Source: Rostratula benghalensis (Eukaryota > Chordata > Aves > Charadriiformes > Rostratulidae). Taken from it: a stretch of 64,000 nt of DNA. The stretch spans positions 3,117,450 to 3,181,449 of the forward strand of contig VXAI01000049.1 of assembly GCA_013399305.1 (NCBI GenBank). The letters run 5' to 3'. A program made the translations under genes and the position numbers. Positions 11,761 through 25,618 of this stretch are shown here, one piece after another. The notes under the pieces were generated by a model that was given only the letters and a program-made list of their open reading frames with translations, did no database searches and had not been told where the DNA came from. Numbering within the stretch: the first letter of the stretch is position 1; each line of letters begins with the position of its first letter.

Positions 11761-14010
11761 AAGGCTCCAGTTAATGTATCTCATAACTTTTATCTTTTCA
11801 GTTGGTTATCTTGTTCTTCATATTAAAGTTCACATTGAGCCATGGTCGGGATAATCAAGTGTATCTTCAAGGAAGCTAGGATATGTTGCTCAATCACTTG
11901 TGTTGTGCAACCTGATTCAAGGGAGAGAGGGGGATTTGTGCTGACTATGAACTTAATCAGTTTAATCTGATGAATCATATCTAAAGAATCCTAGAAACTG
12001 AAATCTCAAAAGGCCTTTCTTTGAGTGCTTCCTGTTTAGTGCACAGATTTTTAACTGCTGGCTTCTTTATTACAAACTGCAAAATTTCTTTACTTTTTCC
12101 AGTTAGTTGCTTATAGAGACTTAAAATTATTGGGCTAGATTTTTAGTATGGTGGCTAATTTTTTTTCAAGTCAAATGTGGCACCTAATGGTATAAGAAGC
12201 TGAGTAAACTTTTCTTTTAGGTGACCACAGCTGCTTTCTTCAATCAGGGACATTATTTTTACTAGACTTCAGTCTCTGTAAATCTATGAAGGAAATCTAA
12301 CTCAGGCCTTTTTTGAGTCTTTCAGTTCTGCTGAGTGCTTTGCAGAAAAATGATTGACAAAACAATGTATTTTATGAATAAGAATTTTTCTCCCCAGGAG
12401 ATACTGTTTGAAAAGCTGCTGGTGTAGGGAAATCAGTGTAAAATTATATGCTGTTCTATAAAAATTCTTAACCAGTAATCAACATATGTGGTATTTAGAA
12501 AAATGTAAGGCCAGGTGTAAGAATTCCATTTTTAAAATCAAAGGTAAAAAAGATAATTCCAGTTTGATGTTTAAGTGAAACCTCTAGTTATTATTTCCAA
12601 GCTGAATGAGATTGGAAGGACAAGGGAAAAAGAAATAAGGAGGGGGGAAGTGCTTATAAACTACAATATTTTAAACAAGTCCTTCATGTAATTTTGGCTA
12701 TGGAAAATGTCATCCCAGTGGACTAATCGAGACTCAAATGGACTTTGTATCTTTCTTTTCTACTTTTGACTTGTACTCTAATGGAAGAGCAACAGTACTG
12801 CATCCTCCATGTTAAATTGGTTCATAGACCAGTAAAGATGAGAACAATATGCATGCAGAAGGACTTAGTAATGTGGTACAAACAACAGAGGAAGAATAGT
12901 GTTAATATGGATCACGACTCAGTGCAGATGTACATGGGAAATGAAAGTTGTCTTGCTACTTTCACCTATATATTTACCTGTACAAACTTGGCAAAACAGT
13001 TAGGCATGTGCTGTAGCAGGACTGACTGAGAGCTGCAATGTGAAAAGAATAGCACAGCAAAAACACGGTAACTGGTAACTGAATAGTTAAGGAGTTTCTT
13101 GATCCCTAGTGAATCATGACTTTTTTTAAAAATGTATAAATCAGCCTTATGTTTTTGTAGTGGTTTCAGTTGTTAAGGATGAGATCAGTAGGTCTTGTTC
13201 TGTGCTTGAGAGATTTAAATATTGGTTGAAATACTTGGTTTTCTTTAGTGCATTCCATTGCAGAGCATCTTGTTTTGCTTTTGCCTCTCCCACTTCCTCT
13301 CAGAATTGTACCAGCAGCCTACAGGCTTGTTCAGCATTTCAAAGGGGCAATATGATTCCCAGATCAGAATAGTGTCAACGGGAGACAGTCTGCCTAGTGT
13401 TATTTTTTTGTAAGTTGTTTCTTTGTTTATACTGTGAAATGAGAAGGGGAAAAAAATCAAACTGCGCACAATTGGCTCCAGTAAATACCAAGTGACAGTA
13501 AATGCCTTGTTTATTGCCTGGGGAAGGCTGGTAACTTGCTGAATTTCCATCAAGGCTCCTTGGTAAAGGAGCAGGGCTCAGATCTCCCCTGGAGCTGGTT
13601 ATGCAATTGATGGGGCAGGGTTTTGGCTTCTGGAGCAGCAGGCTTGCATAACATGGTTTATAATCCAGCACTCCCTTCCCAGCCTGAAAGGATCTTTGTC
13701 ATACAGCATTTTCTATAACAAAAACTGTTTCCAGATTTCTATGCAATTACTGAAATGATGGTACCCTAACTCTTAAAAAACTCTTGTGCATGAGGTTGTT
13801 GACCTGATCTTTCTGTATATGGGGCATCTCTTTTATCAAATGATGAATCATTTATAATTTTTTTCATACTACAGAGACAATTCTGTCTTTTATTAGCAGA
13901 GTTCTTGTTGATACAATACTGACGAAATTTAATTACACCAACTAAGCATTATTTAGAGGCCTTAACACAAATAAGCTGGTTTCTGAGAGTTTTATTTTTC
14001 TTATATAGCC
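11761..14010. other. Noncoding DNA, no gene seen
   Basis: Open frames of up to about 100 codons at 12.75-13.03 and 13.25-13.67 kb were read on both strands and match nothing I know. The 13.49-13.68 kb part is GC-richer than its surroundings but has no repeat or exon signature I can name. Confidence 0.6.
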
Positions 14011-14040
14011 TATAAATATATATATATACACACACAAAAG
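14011..14040. repeat. (TA)n(CA)n microsatellite
   Basis: About seven TA units lead directly into five CA units and a short A run. This is a compound dinucleotide repeat, expected to be length-polymorphic. Confidence 0.85.
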
Positions 14041-14102
14041 CATAGGTGACCAACCCTGAGACTGGAAGGAAGGTTTAATCTGTGTACTTGCGAGAGGAAG
14101 GA

Positions 14103-14123
14103 CTCCGCATGTTGTCTGCGGAG
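14103..14123. other. Perfect 7-bp inverted repeat, 7-base loop
   Basis: Arms ctccgca and tgcggag, each containing a CpG, flank the loop tgttgtc in otherwise CpG-poor DNA. No transcript is implied. Confidence 0.55.
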
Positions 14124-17100
14124 ATGGCTGCAGTGGTTACTTAAGGACAATGGGAATTGGGATGTCTTGTTCTTTATTGCAGCCTAGAGGCATGCATTCT
14201 TCTTGCTTTAACAAGAAACTTCCATCTATTATTCTTCAACTCCCTTCATAACATATGCTACTCATCTCCAGATGCTTGATTGCTCTCTGCGTGTTTCTGT
14301 CCTTCCAGAAACGTATGTGTCTTCCTGTTAGCTTGGATTGAAAATTCTAGAGCAGCTGATGGGTGGTATTTATGTGTTGCAATCCAGCTCCTGCATTGCT
14401 TTGTAGCCTGTGTGTGCAAATTTACATTTAGGGTCCTTAGGGTCAATATGAGGACTCATTCAGCATAAGGTGGCACAAATGTTTATGTTACTATTTTATG
14501 TTTAAATTGATAGAACAAAAGACAGAACTGTAGGAGAAATGTGTAGGTGACATCTCCTTGGGAGGTGAAACTAAGCAATCTAATATTCTTTCCCCTCCTG
14601 TCCCCAAACTGCCCCACTGATTCTTCACAACCAGTGAGAAGAATGTTCCCAGGTTGTTATAAATTTAGGGCTTCTCTGGGTATTAATCGGTTAAGAGCTG
14701 GTGACTTGGAAAGAGCTGAAGTCACATATGCATCTCCCGTCATTGTCAGCTGTAATTGCAGAAAATAACCTTGGTGGTGAAGAGGTGACACTCTACTATT
14801 TCAGAATGCAGCAATCAGAATGACTTATGTGACATCACATTAAATCTGTTATTATGATGTCTATGGCAGTCATTACTTGTTTGTCTCTTGTGAAAGCAGA
14901 TGTGAGAGGTGAAAACAACTTATTTATTAAATGTTACATCTTTAAATGGTTGGAGAAAATGACTAATTCTAAACGTGATTGCCACAGTCCTCTTCTCATT
15001 CACAAAAGAAGCAATATGGACAGCAGTACTGAAAGGTTCATAACTGTTGCCTGTTGCACGAATATATGTTTCTGCATTGTTAACCCACTATCTCCAGGAA
15101 TTGGACTGTGTGCCAGCAATTTTATCAAGGAAAGGTTTCTACCAGAAAGTGCTCACTACAGGAAAATTCTTTCTGAAGTCTTACTCTTTCCATTGTTTAT
15201 CTGCTGCCACTAGTGTTGTCATCATCATCTTTGCTATGGATAACTTTTTGACTCCTTTCATAGTATCTGTATCTAGTAGCAAGATTGTGCCCAAATATTG
15301 AGGTGGTAATCAGAGGGCTTGCTGTTTTTATCAAGTGGATTCTCTGACACACAAGGAGATAGTTATTGGATTAAACCCAGTATCATCATAATTTAATTTT
15401 TGTCTCCCAGATTCTCTAACTGATGATGTTCCATTTGGATTTGAATGACCAGAAAACTACTGTCTTTTTGAATTAACTTTTTTTTCAGGAATTATTCAGA
15501 TTCATATTTTGAAAAGCTGATAGTTTGGTTGTAACAAACAAAATGGGAGATGTGGGTTCAGTAACTGAGGTAAATTCTCTGGTTCTTTTGGATTTTATTG
15601 TTGAAATGCAAATACGTTCTTAGTATGAGCTGAATAGAAATCATGAGGTATGTTTAGAGGTTATTAAGAAACAGGTAAATCTTTTAGGAGAGACTGCACA
15701 TCTTTGATTTGTGGTTACCTAAAAGGCAAAATATGTATCATTGCACACAGTCTGGCTAATCTCCAGTAAGCAGTCCTAGTGGCTCATCTATGAGAAACTT
15801 GGATCCCAATCAAACATTCTATTTATGCAGTCTATGTTATTTAATGAACTAGTAACTCTAGGGTTATTTGATCTTTGGCAGTTTGGGGGCAGGGATAGGA
15901 GATAAATTTGCATCCTTCCTAGCAAAATCCACATTAATTTCAAGGGGTTTTAACTGAAAGAAATACGGGGTCAGGTTTGTTGTATAGCAATGCATTCACT
16001 AAATTGTGTAAAGACTGCTAGTCCAGATCTTACAGTAAAAAGCAATGTAAGTAAAGTTATATGAATTAAATTTTAAATTCAGTCTTTCATGTTCTGAAAG
16101 AGTTTGCAATGAATAATTATGAAACAAAAACCTAAATTGAAAATTGTGACTTGCCAAATAAGTATCTACGTACTCTCTGGACAACAGAACTCTCATTTTT
16201 ATACCTATGAAGGCACACAGCTCTGCTTGACTGGCTCTTTAAGCATAAAATTAAAAAAAAATTCTCCCCATCTCTCCTTGAGACTGTTCCATTGAGCTCA
16301 GGAGCAAGTCCAGGATGGGACAGAATGTGTACAACTCTAGGGTTATTTTAAACTTGTGACTTAGACTAGAATCACGTTATCTATATGAGAATATTTATAT
16401 GCTGTACTAGCATACAATTTTTGTAATGGACATTGTAATATTGATGGCCGTGAAGTCTGGATTATTATTTTTTGCTTAGATAAGGGGGAAGAGTCTTCAT
16501 GTAGACCAACTAAGTATATCCATAAGAATAACATTAATCTAGATGAACTAACTCGCATAATCTTGCATCAATGTTTCCGTGAGCATTCAGCTGCCTAGCT
16601 ACCAATGTGCCATAGATTTGCATTAGCGTAGCCCTCTGAGCATACACAGCTCCTCTTTTGATACCTCAAATCTATTACTCTCATATCAATCAGTCAAAAA
16701 TAGAAGGTATGTTTATTAAAAAATCATTATATCCTCACTTTACATTCATCATTGTATGTAGTGGATGCTTTGAATGAAAGTTATTTGAAACAAACAAAAT
16801 TTGTTTTATCGGATTATCTAGTTATGTAGCAATCTGGGATAATTCATTGCAAGGAGAAAAGCCACATAATGTTATATATAATTGGGAAAGTTTTCTGTTT
16901 ATTGGAAAAAAATCAAATTAGCAGCTTCAGAAATAGCCCTGAGTCAGACAGCTAGCTCTGTTATTATGTTACTTAGAAGCTAATGTATTATGAACAAGTG
17001 CCAAATATTTCTGTGTAATGCAGAGGAGATTAAATGGAAGCTTCTATTTTTGAGATCCGCTTTGTAGCATACATGTAATCAACAGAAAGTCCTAGATAAC

Positions 17101-20100
17101 AAGCAGTACACAGATAGCCCTGCTAATTATGAAGAATTATGTAAATGGATATAATCTGAGCATTGTACTTATCCAAGGGATTAAGAATACATACAAATCA
17201 ACAGAAAAGTTTTGAAAATAAATTTACAAAAAGTCAATTAGATGTCTATTTTTAAATGATGATGTGGGAGCATAACTCAGTTATGAAGTTTTGTTTAACG
17301 TCACATTCCTAGCATGAGGAAAGGGAAAACTCCCTGACAGGGATGGACTTCTTAAGTATATCAGGTTTTGAATCTGGTCAAATAATTTGCACAGTATTTG
17401 GTTGACAAAAATAATGAATTTCTGCATAAGTTTCTGTGCGATTATTGGCTAGTTCAGTATGGTTTTATACTTCCTGTATTATTTATTTGCTGGAAAGGTC
17501 AGTGTGTAGGGTTGCAGAGCTAGATAGACATGATGATAGTAGTTTCTCCAGTTAATGCATTGCAGTGGCAGCTCCAAAACTGTTGTCCATGAAAATATTC
17601 TCATTTGTGAGACAAATGCCAAAACTGATTTCAAAGATCTTTGTGTTCTAGGAAAGTTCAGATCTAGTTAGCGCTATCCATAGTGTTGTCAGTCTAGGTG
17701 TTTAAACTGATTTGCTTTATTATGAAATAGGATGTAGTATGCAGTTCTTACTGTTTAGAAATGTTTAGGACTTAATAGAAATATCTATGATAAATTTTAC
17801 AGGAATGGGCTTATTTAAAATATTCTCATTCAGAGCAAGTAGATGGCCTGATTTTGAGAGAAAGCTGCAGCAGGGTTGACTCGCCCAAAATTGACCTAGT
17901 GCCTTTCTAATTCTGTATTTGTGGAGACAAGGCATAGAAAATATCAGTGAATTTACACTTGTAGCATGGATTTACAAGCTCTGAATATATTTACATTTTC
18001 TGGATAGTTACTAATTGTTCAGTTTTGGGTATGTGAAAATCTTGCTAAATTTACAGGTTATTGTTTAAGCTTTTGTGGGTAGCAGTAGTTACTATCTTTC
18101 ACATTTTAAAAGTGCCCATTGAAGGCTCTAAAGAACTCGCTTAACTTAGAGTTAGTATTTTAGTTCCGTATGGCACTCTCTGTAGGAGAAGATCCCACCC
18201 CACAACAGTGTCTAATGAAAATCAGGATGGATGGTTGGGGCTACTGGAGAAGGCAATAATTAAGGCCCTGGGAGAAGCAAGGGTACACTTCACAGCTACC
18301 TGGCAGAGCAGCAAGCTTGTTAAGCACATTGCTGATGGGAAGAGAACACTAGAGGCAATTAGTGCTACCTCGTTAAAGGGATTAAAAACATCTTCTTTAA
18401 CACTTAGAACCTTTCCTGTGTTGGCTCTGCAGACTTTCTACAAGTGCCTGAACAAGAAACCGAGTTTTGGTTTGTTTTGTTTTTGTAAGAGTACGATTTT
18501 AGAAAAAAAAAAAATACTTCTACATCGGAAACAAACTGTCTTTTCAATAGACATTTGTTGCTTATCCTTAAGAAGTAAAACTTAGGTGTGCTTTGATCCT
18601 ATTGGCTTTTGAATATTTAAAAAAATAGTTGTGAGTCTAAGCAAGTTCAGTAAGGGAGCATTTGAAAGAATGTACCCAAGATGTATTTAATTACTGGGAA
18701 GTGTTTTTTTTTCCCCCTTATTCTACCAAATAAGTTCTTCACAGAAGATTTTTCATGCATAAAGACAGTTCTTCGTGGGGAAGATCTTAAAACTTGGGCA
18801 AATTCAGTTTTGTTTTTCATGATGAAATAGCGCCAGTTTAGCTTTTAAAGTTTTGAAATTCAAAATACAACATAATAAATCATGAGGTATTATCAAGATG
18901 ATAATTCTGCAATTTCTAAACATTTTGATTCTTTGAAAAATAAAAGTTCTAGAGACTTTCATTCTATCACATAATGTTGATAATAGATATTAGTTCTCCT
19001 TTAATATGTATTGCTAATCTTGTAAAGCATTACTTCGAGTAGTCACCAGCTCACTGGAATGATACATAAGAAGCATCTTCTGTCCCTATGATATTTATAA
19101 AGGCCAATATTCATTCGATTTTGACTCCAAAATTCTTTCCAGATGGTTGCGTAAAGTTGATATTTATTTCCAGCTTGTTCATGACTAGGGAATATTCATG
19201 TGATCACTATGTGGTGAGATTCTGGTGTGTTTCTAGAGTATGACAAAATTTATCTGAAGCATCCTACTGGGAGCCTGAATAGTGTGTGATAGGAACAGAA
19301 CATGCCTTAGAGGAGCTTGTGAGTAAACGCAAAATTAATGCAATGAGAAATGGTTACAGGCAGAAGAGGAGAATCTGAGGAAAGTGAGAGGTCACAGAAA
19401 TAAAAATTTAATCCTAAAGATTTTTTTTAAATACTCATTTCAAATGCTTTGTTTAGGCAAATAGGGTGTTATTTATTGATCCAAGCTTGGGAGGATTTTT
19501 GCTTCTTCTCTGAATGTAAGCTATTCCCATACTGAATGAGTCTTTGTTTCTGGCTATGAGGATTTATAAATAAAGGACCACTAATAAAGATGCATATTCC
19601 AGAAATAAGCCTTTTTCTGTAACCACCTCTTACTCATTTGTTTGGGGTTCTGGGATGAGTTCCATTTCCCATGTCTCCCAGGAAGCCCCTACATTCATCC
19701 CAGCACATCTGCAAGAGGGTGTGCTGGTCTCTTTTAGACACTGATAATATCTGACATTTAACTGGCTCACTGAAATTCTCCAGGGAATTTCCACATGGTG
19801 ATATACCCCCTTAGCTGCCTAGTTATCTTAACACAATGACTGAGTTTTATCATTCCTGTCATTGGAGCAGCTACTGCATTGTCAAGCCAAGAAGGACCAT
19901 CTGGGATAACTTTGCAGATAAGTTCCAGTGATTTGCTTAGAGACTTGTATGGGCCTTAAAGCAACATTCTTTGTTTAGGCTGTGAAGTACTGTGTAGAGG
20001 TGTTTGCGTCTGAACTTGTTTCCTCTTCTCTTTAACATACTTTATTATTTTAAGTTTAAACTGCTTGTGACATTGATTCCCCCCTTGTGACAGCTATACT

Positions 20101-22790
20101 GTTATGAAGAGGAAGCTTGCCTCTTATATGGCTCCTATTTACCAGCATAATTTCCTTCTCAAGAGGACTGTACTCACTAAACCTATTCTCTAGATGTGTC
20201 TCCTGTCATCAGTCCTGCACTTAAATTTTTCATTATCACACGTCAGACACTTGTCTTCTATAACTGTTGGGGCTATTCGGATTGTTTTTAAACAAAGTTC
20301 AGAATGTCATATATTGTGGCAGTCACTTCTCCAGTGGTAATGTTGGGCTAAATAATGCTGCTGTTACATAGATTAAATTTACATAACATGTTGTCTTCCA
20401 AGTTTTTTTTCATTAATTTGGTGACAAGACACAGTAGTTAATGGATCAAACCACGGCTACTCTGAAGATGGAATTTCAGTCTCTGAAATGCTAAGACAGC
20501 AGCTGTGATTCCATGGGACAATGTAGATCATAAAGTCCTGGATAAAGTTTTCTCATTTAAGTGGTTCTGGCTTAAAAACATGCTTCTAGGGCAGATTAAA
20601 CCCAGACACTGAACATCTTTGGGAACTTCTACAAAATCTTCTTCATGGAAAAAGTCTTCTTACTGTTGGAATTACATATGTGTAATTACGTTCTACATCT
20701 GGATACCAGCTTCAGCCCAAGAAAGCCCAGGCGGCATCAAATAATTATTTTGACAAAAATTAATTATTTTTTTTTTTTAAGTAAAGGTCTCAATCGTTTG
20801 ACTCCACAAGAAGAAAACATGAAAAAGATTTTCTGAAATATACTTTGGACTTTATGAGTTCGTATATAGAAGGTTTTCAGATGCTATAATGGTAGGCGAA
20901 AGCATAAGCAGATATGCTGATAGATCCTAAGCAAATCATAGCTCATCTGTTGTTTCAGGATCTGGCCCAGCAAAGGCTGTAAGCCATTGTGGAAATCAGA
21001 ATTTTAAGTTTTACACCCAAATACTCTTAATGTTCATCTAAGGCTAAGGGTCCTTCTGAATGGTAATGCTGATTTTTCTGGTGGTATCAGCATTTTGTAT
21101 TTAATTTGTGTGCAAGTGTATGCCCAAATCTGTCTCTCTTTTATTTTTTTTTTTATAACTACTTTGCTTTGCGCTCCTGATTTTTGTGTGGTAAGGAAAA
21201 CACTGCTAGACGGCCTAACCTCCAGATATTTTTCCTTAGTGACAGCTGGAAAATATGCTCTCCAAGAAGTACTAGGCAAAACAATAACCCTAAAAGAGAT
21301 CCAGCTAAAAGGAATGTAGAAGCTTACAGTTACAAGCATGTTTTCAAATACGATCTAAGTAGGAGGCTACCAACTGTTGCTTTTTGAGTGGTGCTATGAC
21401 TTTTCCCAGATATTTCACAGAAGTAAAATTCCATCACAGGAGGAGGATGTCTGGTCTGACTGCAAATTTCCTAAAATATGGAAAGGAAAAGATGGCCTAT
21501 GGGGGGGAAAGAAAAAGAGTTGTTTTCTAGTCTATACTGGCGAACTAAGCCAGACTAGGGCACAGATTCGTATGCTGACCCTTAGTCACCCACGCTGTTT
21601 AATTGTTAGTGCACTCCCTGAGGCAGAGCACTCTCCCAGGCAGTGTAAAGGCATGGCTGAAGGGCAGCACAGGGCAGGGTTTGGCTTTGGAGGGAAATGG
21701 TAGGGGGCCTGTTTCTGTGTGTGTGCAGAAGATGGCTGTTCAGCCCCATCCAGATGTAGGATGGGTTGTGAACCACTTCTCCTTGTGGTCAGAGACTAGG
21801 TTCTGGCTAACTTTACTTATTTGTATATATGTAGCCCCAGAGCCTAAGAGGTAAAGAAAAGATTGTGAAGATCCTAAAAGAGAAACAAAAGGAAGCTAGA
21901 AAGAGAAGAAAGGTATGAACAAATAAAACATTTTCGATCCCTTTTCTTTATTATTTAGAGGGACCAAGAACATCTGAAATGGTGTTAAAAATATTGTTTA
22001 TTGTCTTCCTCATTTAAAATGACTTTTTGTTGTACTTGTTTTGTTCAATGACTGCAAGTGCTTGCCTGTAAAGCTAAATCATGAGGTCTTTTTACTTGGC
22101 TCGCTCAAGATTAAAGGTACCATGAATTAATGGTTGGAGTAAGATATTTTAGCCAAAAAAAATTAAGCTCTTTTTCCTACCAAAGCACCTGTATAAATAT
22201 GGACAAATCCAGAATCAACAGAAGATACAGATATTATACAATGTGATGCAGAAAAAGCACAGATTTCTGATCATTGGTGAATATTTTAATTTCAACTACT
22301 TTTAGTCTTTCCAGGGAGGTGAGTGTCATAACTAGTGAAGGCTGAAATTGTCTGCTTTCCCCTTCTTACTATGTATTTTCAGTTTTGAGTAGCTGTAGAA
22401 ATTTTTCATATGTGAAAGTGCAGATATGTTTATCCTGCTACTTCTGTAGCACTTGTACACCATAAATAGAGTCAGTATCCTACTCCTTTGCAATGCTCAT
22501 TTATCTAAGTTCTACAATAAAACTTTTTGAAGATGCTATAAATATTCTTCTGGAACTAAACATGAAACACCAAGGCTTGGCATGGTCACCTCATTCTCTA
22601 AATTCTAAGCACTCTCCTTTTGATTGCATTACAATGTGAAACTATTAAGAAAAAATAATAGGTCAGATCCTGCTACTTTCTTTAAAGGATGTGGCATTTG
22701 AAAGAAGGTTTGCTAATTGGGAAGAGGGGAATATCTGCAATTTAAAAGGAGTGGTACTATCTGTTTCTGACTACAGATTTGCAGTAAGTC
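14124..22790. other. AT-rich noncoding DNA, no gene seen
   Basis: No exon, RNA gene or transposon was recognised over about 8.7 kb. Open frames near 14.85-15.3, 18.2-18.6 and 21.0-21.85 kb have no domain-like pattern. The 18.18-18.46 kb and 21.54-21.85 kb parts are GC-richer and could be old, unrecognised repeats or conserved noncoding DNA. Confidence 0.65.
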
Positions 22791-22797
22791 TGAAAGA

Positions 22798-22856
22798 AAC
22801 TAGAAGCTCTCTTAAAGGTCTTTTCCAACTGAAACGATTGTATGCTTGTATAATGG
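22798..22856 (+). mobile_element. CR1 LINE 3'-end stub, plus strand
   Basis: The words cttaaaggtcttttccaact, gaaacgattg and tatgcttgta follow the CR1 3' terminus, where the 'ttaaaggtcccttccaaccc' segment precedes the 'attctatgattctatg' tail. Only the end is recognisable. The upstream part has either diverged beyond recognition or was never inserted. Confidence 0.6.
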
Positions 22857-23224
22857 AAATACGTTGGGAACCTGAGTGCATAACCCCTTAAACTAATAGG
22901 CTAGGATCCTCAGGGGAGAAGAGGAGCCTGGAAGGAGTGAACTGTAATCCGATTTTTATAGATTTGTGCACTACTGCACTACAGTTATCTCTGTACTGTC
23001 TGAGTACATTCCTGGAAGCTACTGCTTTTCTGTCAGCTAGTAAGTATCAAGAGTCTGTCTTCAAAAGAAAATGTAGGCCTAAATCTTGTTCTCCAAATGA
23101 TATAACTACAGAATATTTTCAGCAACACCTCCCAGTCTATGGTAAAGGATTTACTCTGTGACATCTCTTCCATATATCAGTATAACACTGGACTTTTTTT
23201 AATCAACATGCTTAGTATCTCATT

Positions 23225-23760
23225 TCAGTAACTGATATGAAATTCAAGTAAAGTAGAAGAGAGAGTAGTAGCCATGTGCATATCTATGGACAAGCAGGTT
23301 TGTGAGCCTGTTACTCTGGTAAAGTTCTGAAAGAAGTCCTCATTAGCAAACCAGAAAGCAAGGCCAGAAAGTCCACTTCTTGTGCCGTTGTCTGTTTTAG
23401 TGTGCTTAACTGTTGTTGCAAAGCAGACCGAGGAATTTGGATTCCTCATGTACTTTTAGGTTGCAAAGTTCATTTGATACCTTCTCCTGCCTTTGACACC
23501 AGATAGGGTCTGAAAAGGGCTTCGCCATCTGTGTTTGTGTTGGCTTGGTCTCTGCATGTCTAGTGGGTAAGTGCCACAAGTATTTCCCTGTGCATAGCAC
23601 TTAAGAGTCTTAGCTGATGCATTTTGCATGTCCCGTTGTCTCTCCTCGTGACGAATGCACTGAAAGCTTTTAACATGTCCCACATATTTCTATCACTTGT
23701 TTTAGGGAAGTATAAAATAAGATGGTTAAACTCTCCAGTGTATCTGATATTTTTGAGCAT
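23225..23760 (-). pseudogene. Possible relic of a C2H2 zinc-finger coding region
   Basis: Overlapping minus-strand open frames contain short pieces that look like parts of Krueppel-type zinc fingers, each in a different frame. Examples are KAFSAFVTRRDNGTCKMH near 23.65-23.69 kb, LKCYAQGNTCGTYPL near 23.57-23.62 kb and AKPFSDP near 23.5 kb. In the family, CGKAFS and CGTYPL-like segments sit between the Cys pair and the His pair, with TGEKPY linkers between fingers; RYTGEF near 23.75 kb could be a worn linker. No complete C-x2-C...H-x3-H finger survives and the frame changes repeatedly. If real, this is a dead gene or retrocopy fragment. The resemblance is weak and could be chance. Confidence 0.25.
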
Positions 23761-24139
23761 TCTTTGAACTTTGTATTAATTCCTCACAGCATTTATCTGT
23801 GAAGATGCTCTAGAAATGTCTGTGCCTTTATGTAGAATTGCAGCTTTTCTGTCCATATATTTCATACACAGACATGTAACATAAACTGCTTTCCTGGTGA
23901 CAGAAGTACTTTCTCCTGAAGTTTCTGGGACATGTTTCTACTTGTGATATAACCATATTTTACCATATTTTAATGGGGTAAATATGTCTGGTAAACCAGG
24001 AGGGTAGAGATACATTGCATGGCAAAAAGGTTGCAACAGCTGGGACAAGCTTTGTCAGAGAGTAGTCTTGAGGAAGAAAGAAATTTGTGCCTGGGGAGCC
24101 TTGGTATTGAAGTTTTCCTGACTGTTGTGGGCAGAGTGA

Positions 24140-24790
24140 TTAACTTGACTCATAAGAGAGGAAGAGGAGTAGTGAAATATTTATTAAGGTGAAACAGTGA
24201 TTTAACAAAATTAGCAGCAAATGTGACAGTGTTTTATGAGATTTGCTGGCACAGTACACTCAATACTACACTTCATACACTTCAACCCTCCTGTTGAGTC
24301 ACAAGGTTCAGAAAGGAGCCCCTTCCTTTCTAAACTCCTTCTCAGAGAGGAGTCTAGGTGTGGCTGGATCCAAACCTAGTCCCAGACTTGGTCAATTGCT
24401 CATGTCTAAACAATTATATATGCACAATAAATCCCTTATAGTACTTAGCTAAGATTTCAAAGTTTAGTATGCTATTAGTCATTTACTGAGAACCTGTTGC
24501 GGCAAGGCATCTCTCAACCTCGAGGAGCAGAACCTTAAGCAAGCATCCTCACAAAAGGGGAGATGCTGGTGTGCAGCCACTGCCGTACAGGGAGCACTCA
24601 AAGGGCTCTTGGGCTGTCTGCTATTTATAGAGTAAGGTGATTGACCTGTAGCCCTATTCTCATGGGAACAGAATTCTAGGTCCCCACTCCAGACTGTTTT
24701 GACTGTGTTACCAGCCATCCCCCTAAGTCCAGGTGCAACTTACTGCAACTTATGTTGTGATGGCCATGATAACCATGGCCCAAGCAGGAG
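24140..24790 (-). mobile_element. Avian ERV long terminal repeat (ERVL-like), minus strand
   Basis: Read on the minus strand, the order is that of an LTR. There is a promoter-like stretch with TATAAATA (complement of 24622-24629) and a GC-richer R-like stretch after it. Next comes ctcgaggttgagagatg, then cagtaaatgac and an AT-rich part containing a tattgtg word. Last is a pyrimidine/purine-mixed end with ctctgagaaggag, and then gtgactcaacaggaggg (complement of about 24.28-24.30 kb). The wording agrees with my memory of avian ERVL-type LTRs, and its GC content contrasts with the neighbours. Only noncoding LTR sequence is assigned. I did not find a matching second LTR in the window, so it is either solitary or the remnant of one end. 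Exact boundaries, family name and target-site duplications are not established. Confidence 0.55.
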
Positions 24791-24833
24791 GGGGGGGGAA
24801 GAGGGGGGGGGGGGGGGGGGGGGGGGGGGGAGG
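24787..24833. repeat. G-run tract with G28 homopolymer
   Basis: A G9 run at 24790-24798 is followed by AAGA and then 28 consecutive G (24803-24830). It lies at the upstream (U3) side of the minus-strand LTR. It can form G-quadruplexes on this strand and i-motifs on the other. A run this long is also a place where read errors and wrong length calls are common. Confidence 0.85.
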
Positions 24834-25618
24834 AAACAGGGAGAGCACACTGCTACACTGACTAAACACTTACTGGCACTTCAGGATAAGCCTTCTGTGT
24901 TTGTGGAAAATAGGCATCCTTAATCTTCAAGGACAGGAAACTGGCTTGTATTTGGACCGGGGGGGATACAAGTTGGCAAGCACATATAAGAAAGTGAAAG
25001 AAAAATAAATTTAAAACACATAAGAAAATTTAGTATACATTTTTAATTATCAAAATAATTTTTAGAACTGAACTGGACCATAACTTCTTGCATATTGCAA
25101 GTTCTTAATAAAGCAAATTAGGCCAAAGTACTCAAGACAGAAGTTGAAATGTAAATGAGAATCTCACACTACCTTGCTGTACACTTGAACATACTGACAA
25201 TACATATTAGTTTTGTACATAGTAAAAACTCATGTTAGTTTATTGACATGCTATGAAATCTTCACAGGTCAACTTCACACTGACTTCTATGAAATCTAGA
25301 ATTTAGATTTGTATGTGTACAAGCTGCAGACACAAACTATATGTTTGTTTAGACAGTGTCAAGTAATTTTCCCAAGAAATGTAAACATGAAATGTCTTTC
25401 CAAGAAATTCCTATTAAATAATAGCCTCCCTACGAATTTAATCTTCAAGAACTGGAATGCTGTTAAATAGTACTATATTGTTATAGGGACAGAATGGTGG
25501 GCTACTGAATCAGTTTTTAAATGTAAATACTCGTTTTCTTTTATGTCTAGATCTCTCTCTCAAAGATATCTGATTTGTGTTACAAAAATAAAGCTACAAC
25601 AAGTAACTTATGTTATAA

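Noticed and set aside
14854..15301. Overlapping 119- and 84-codon plus-strand frames
   Set aside because: Hydrophobic but patternless, with no supporting start or splice context.
18208..18585. 125-codon plus-strand frame in GC-richer DNA
   Set aside because: No domain, no splice context and no family resemblance; probably chance or an old unrecognised repeat.
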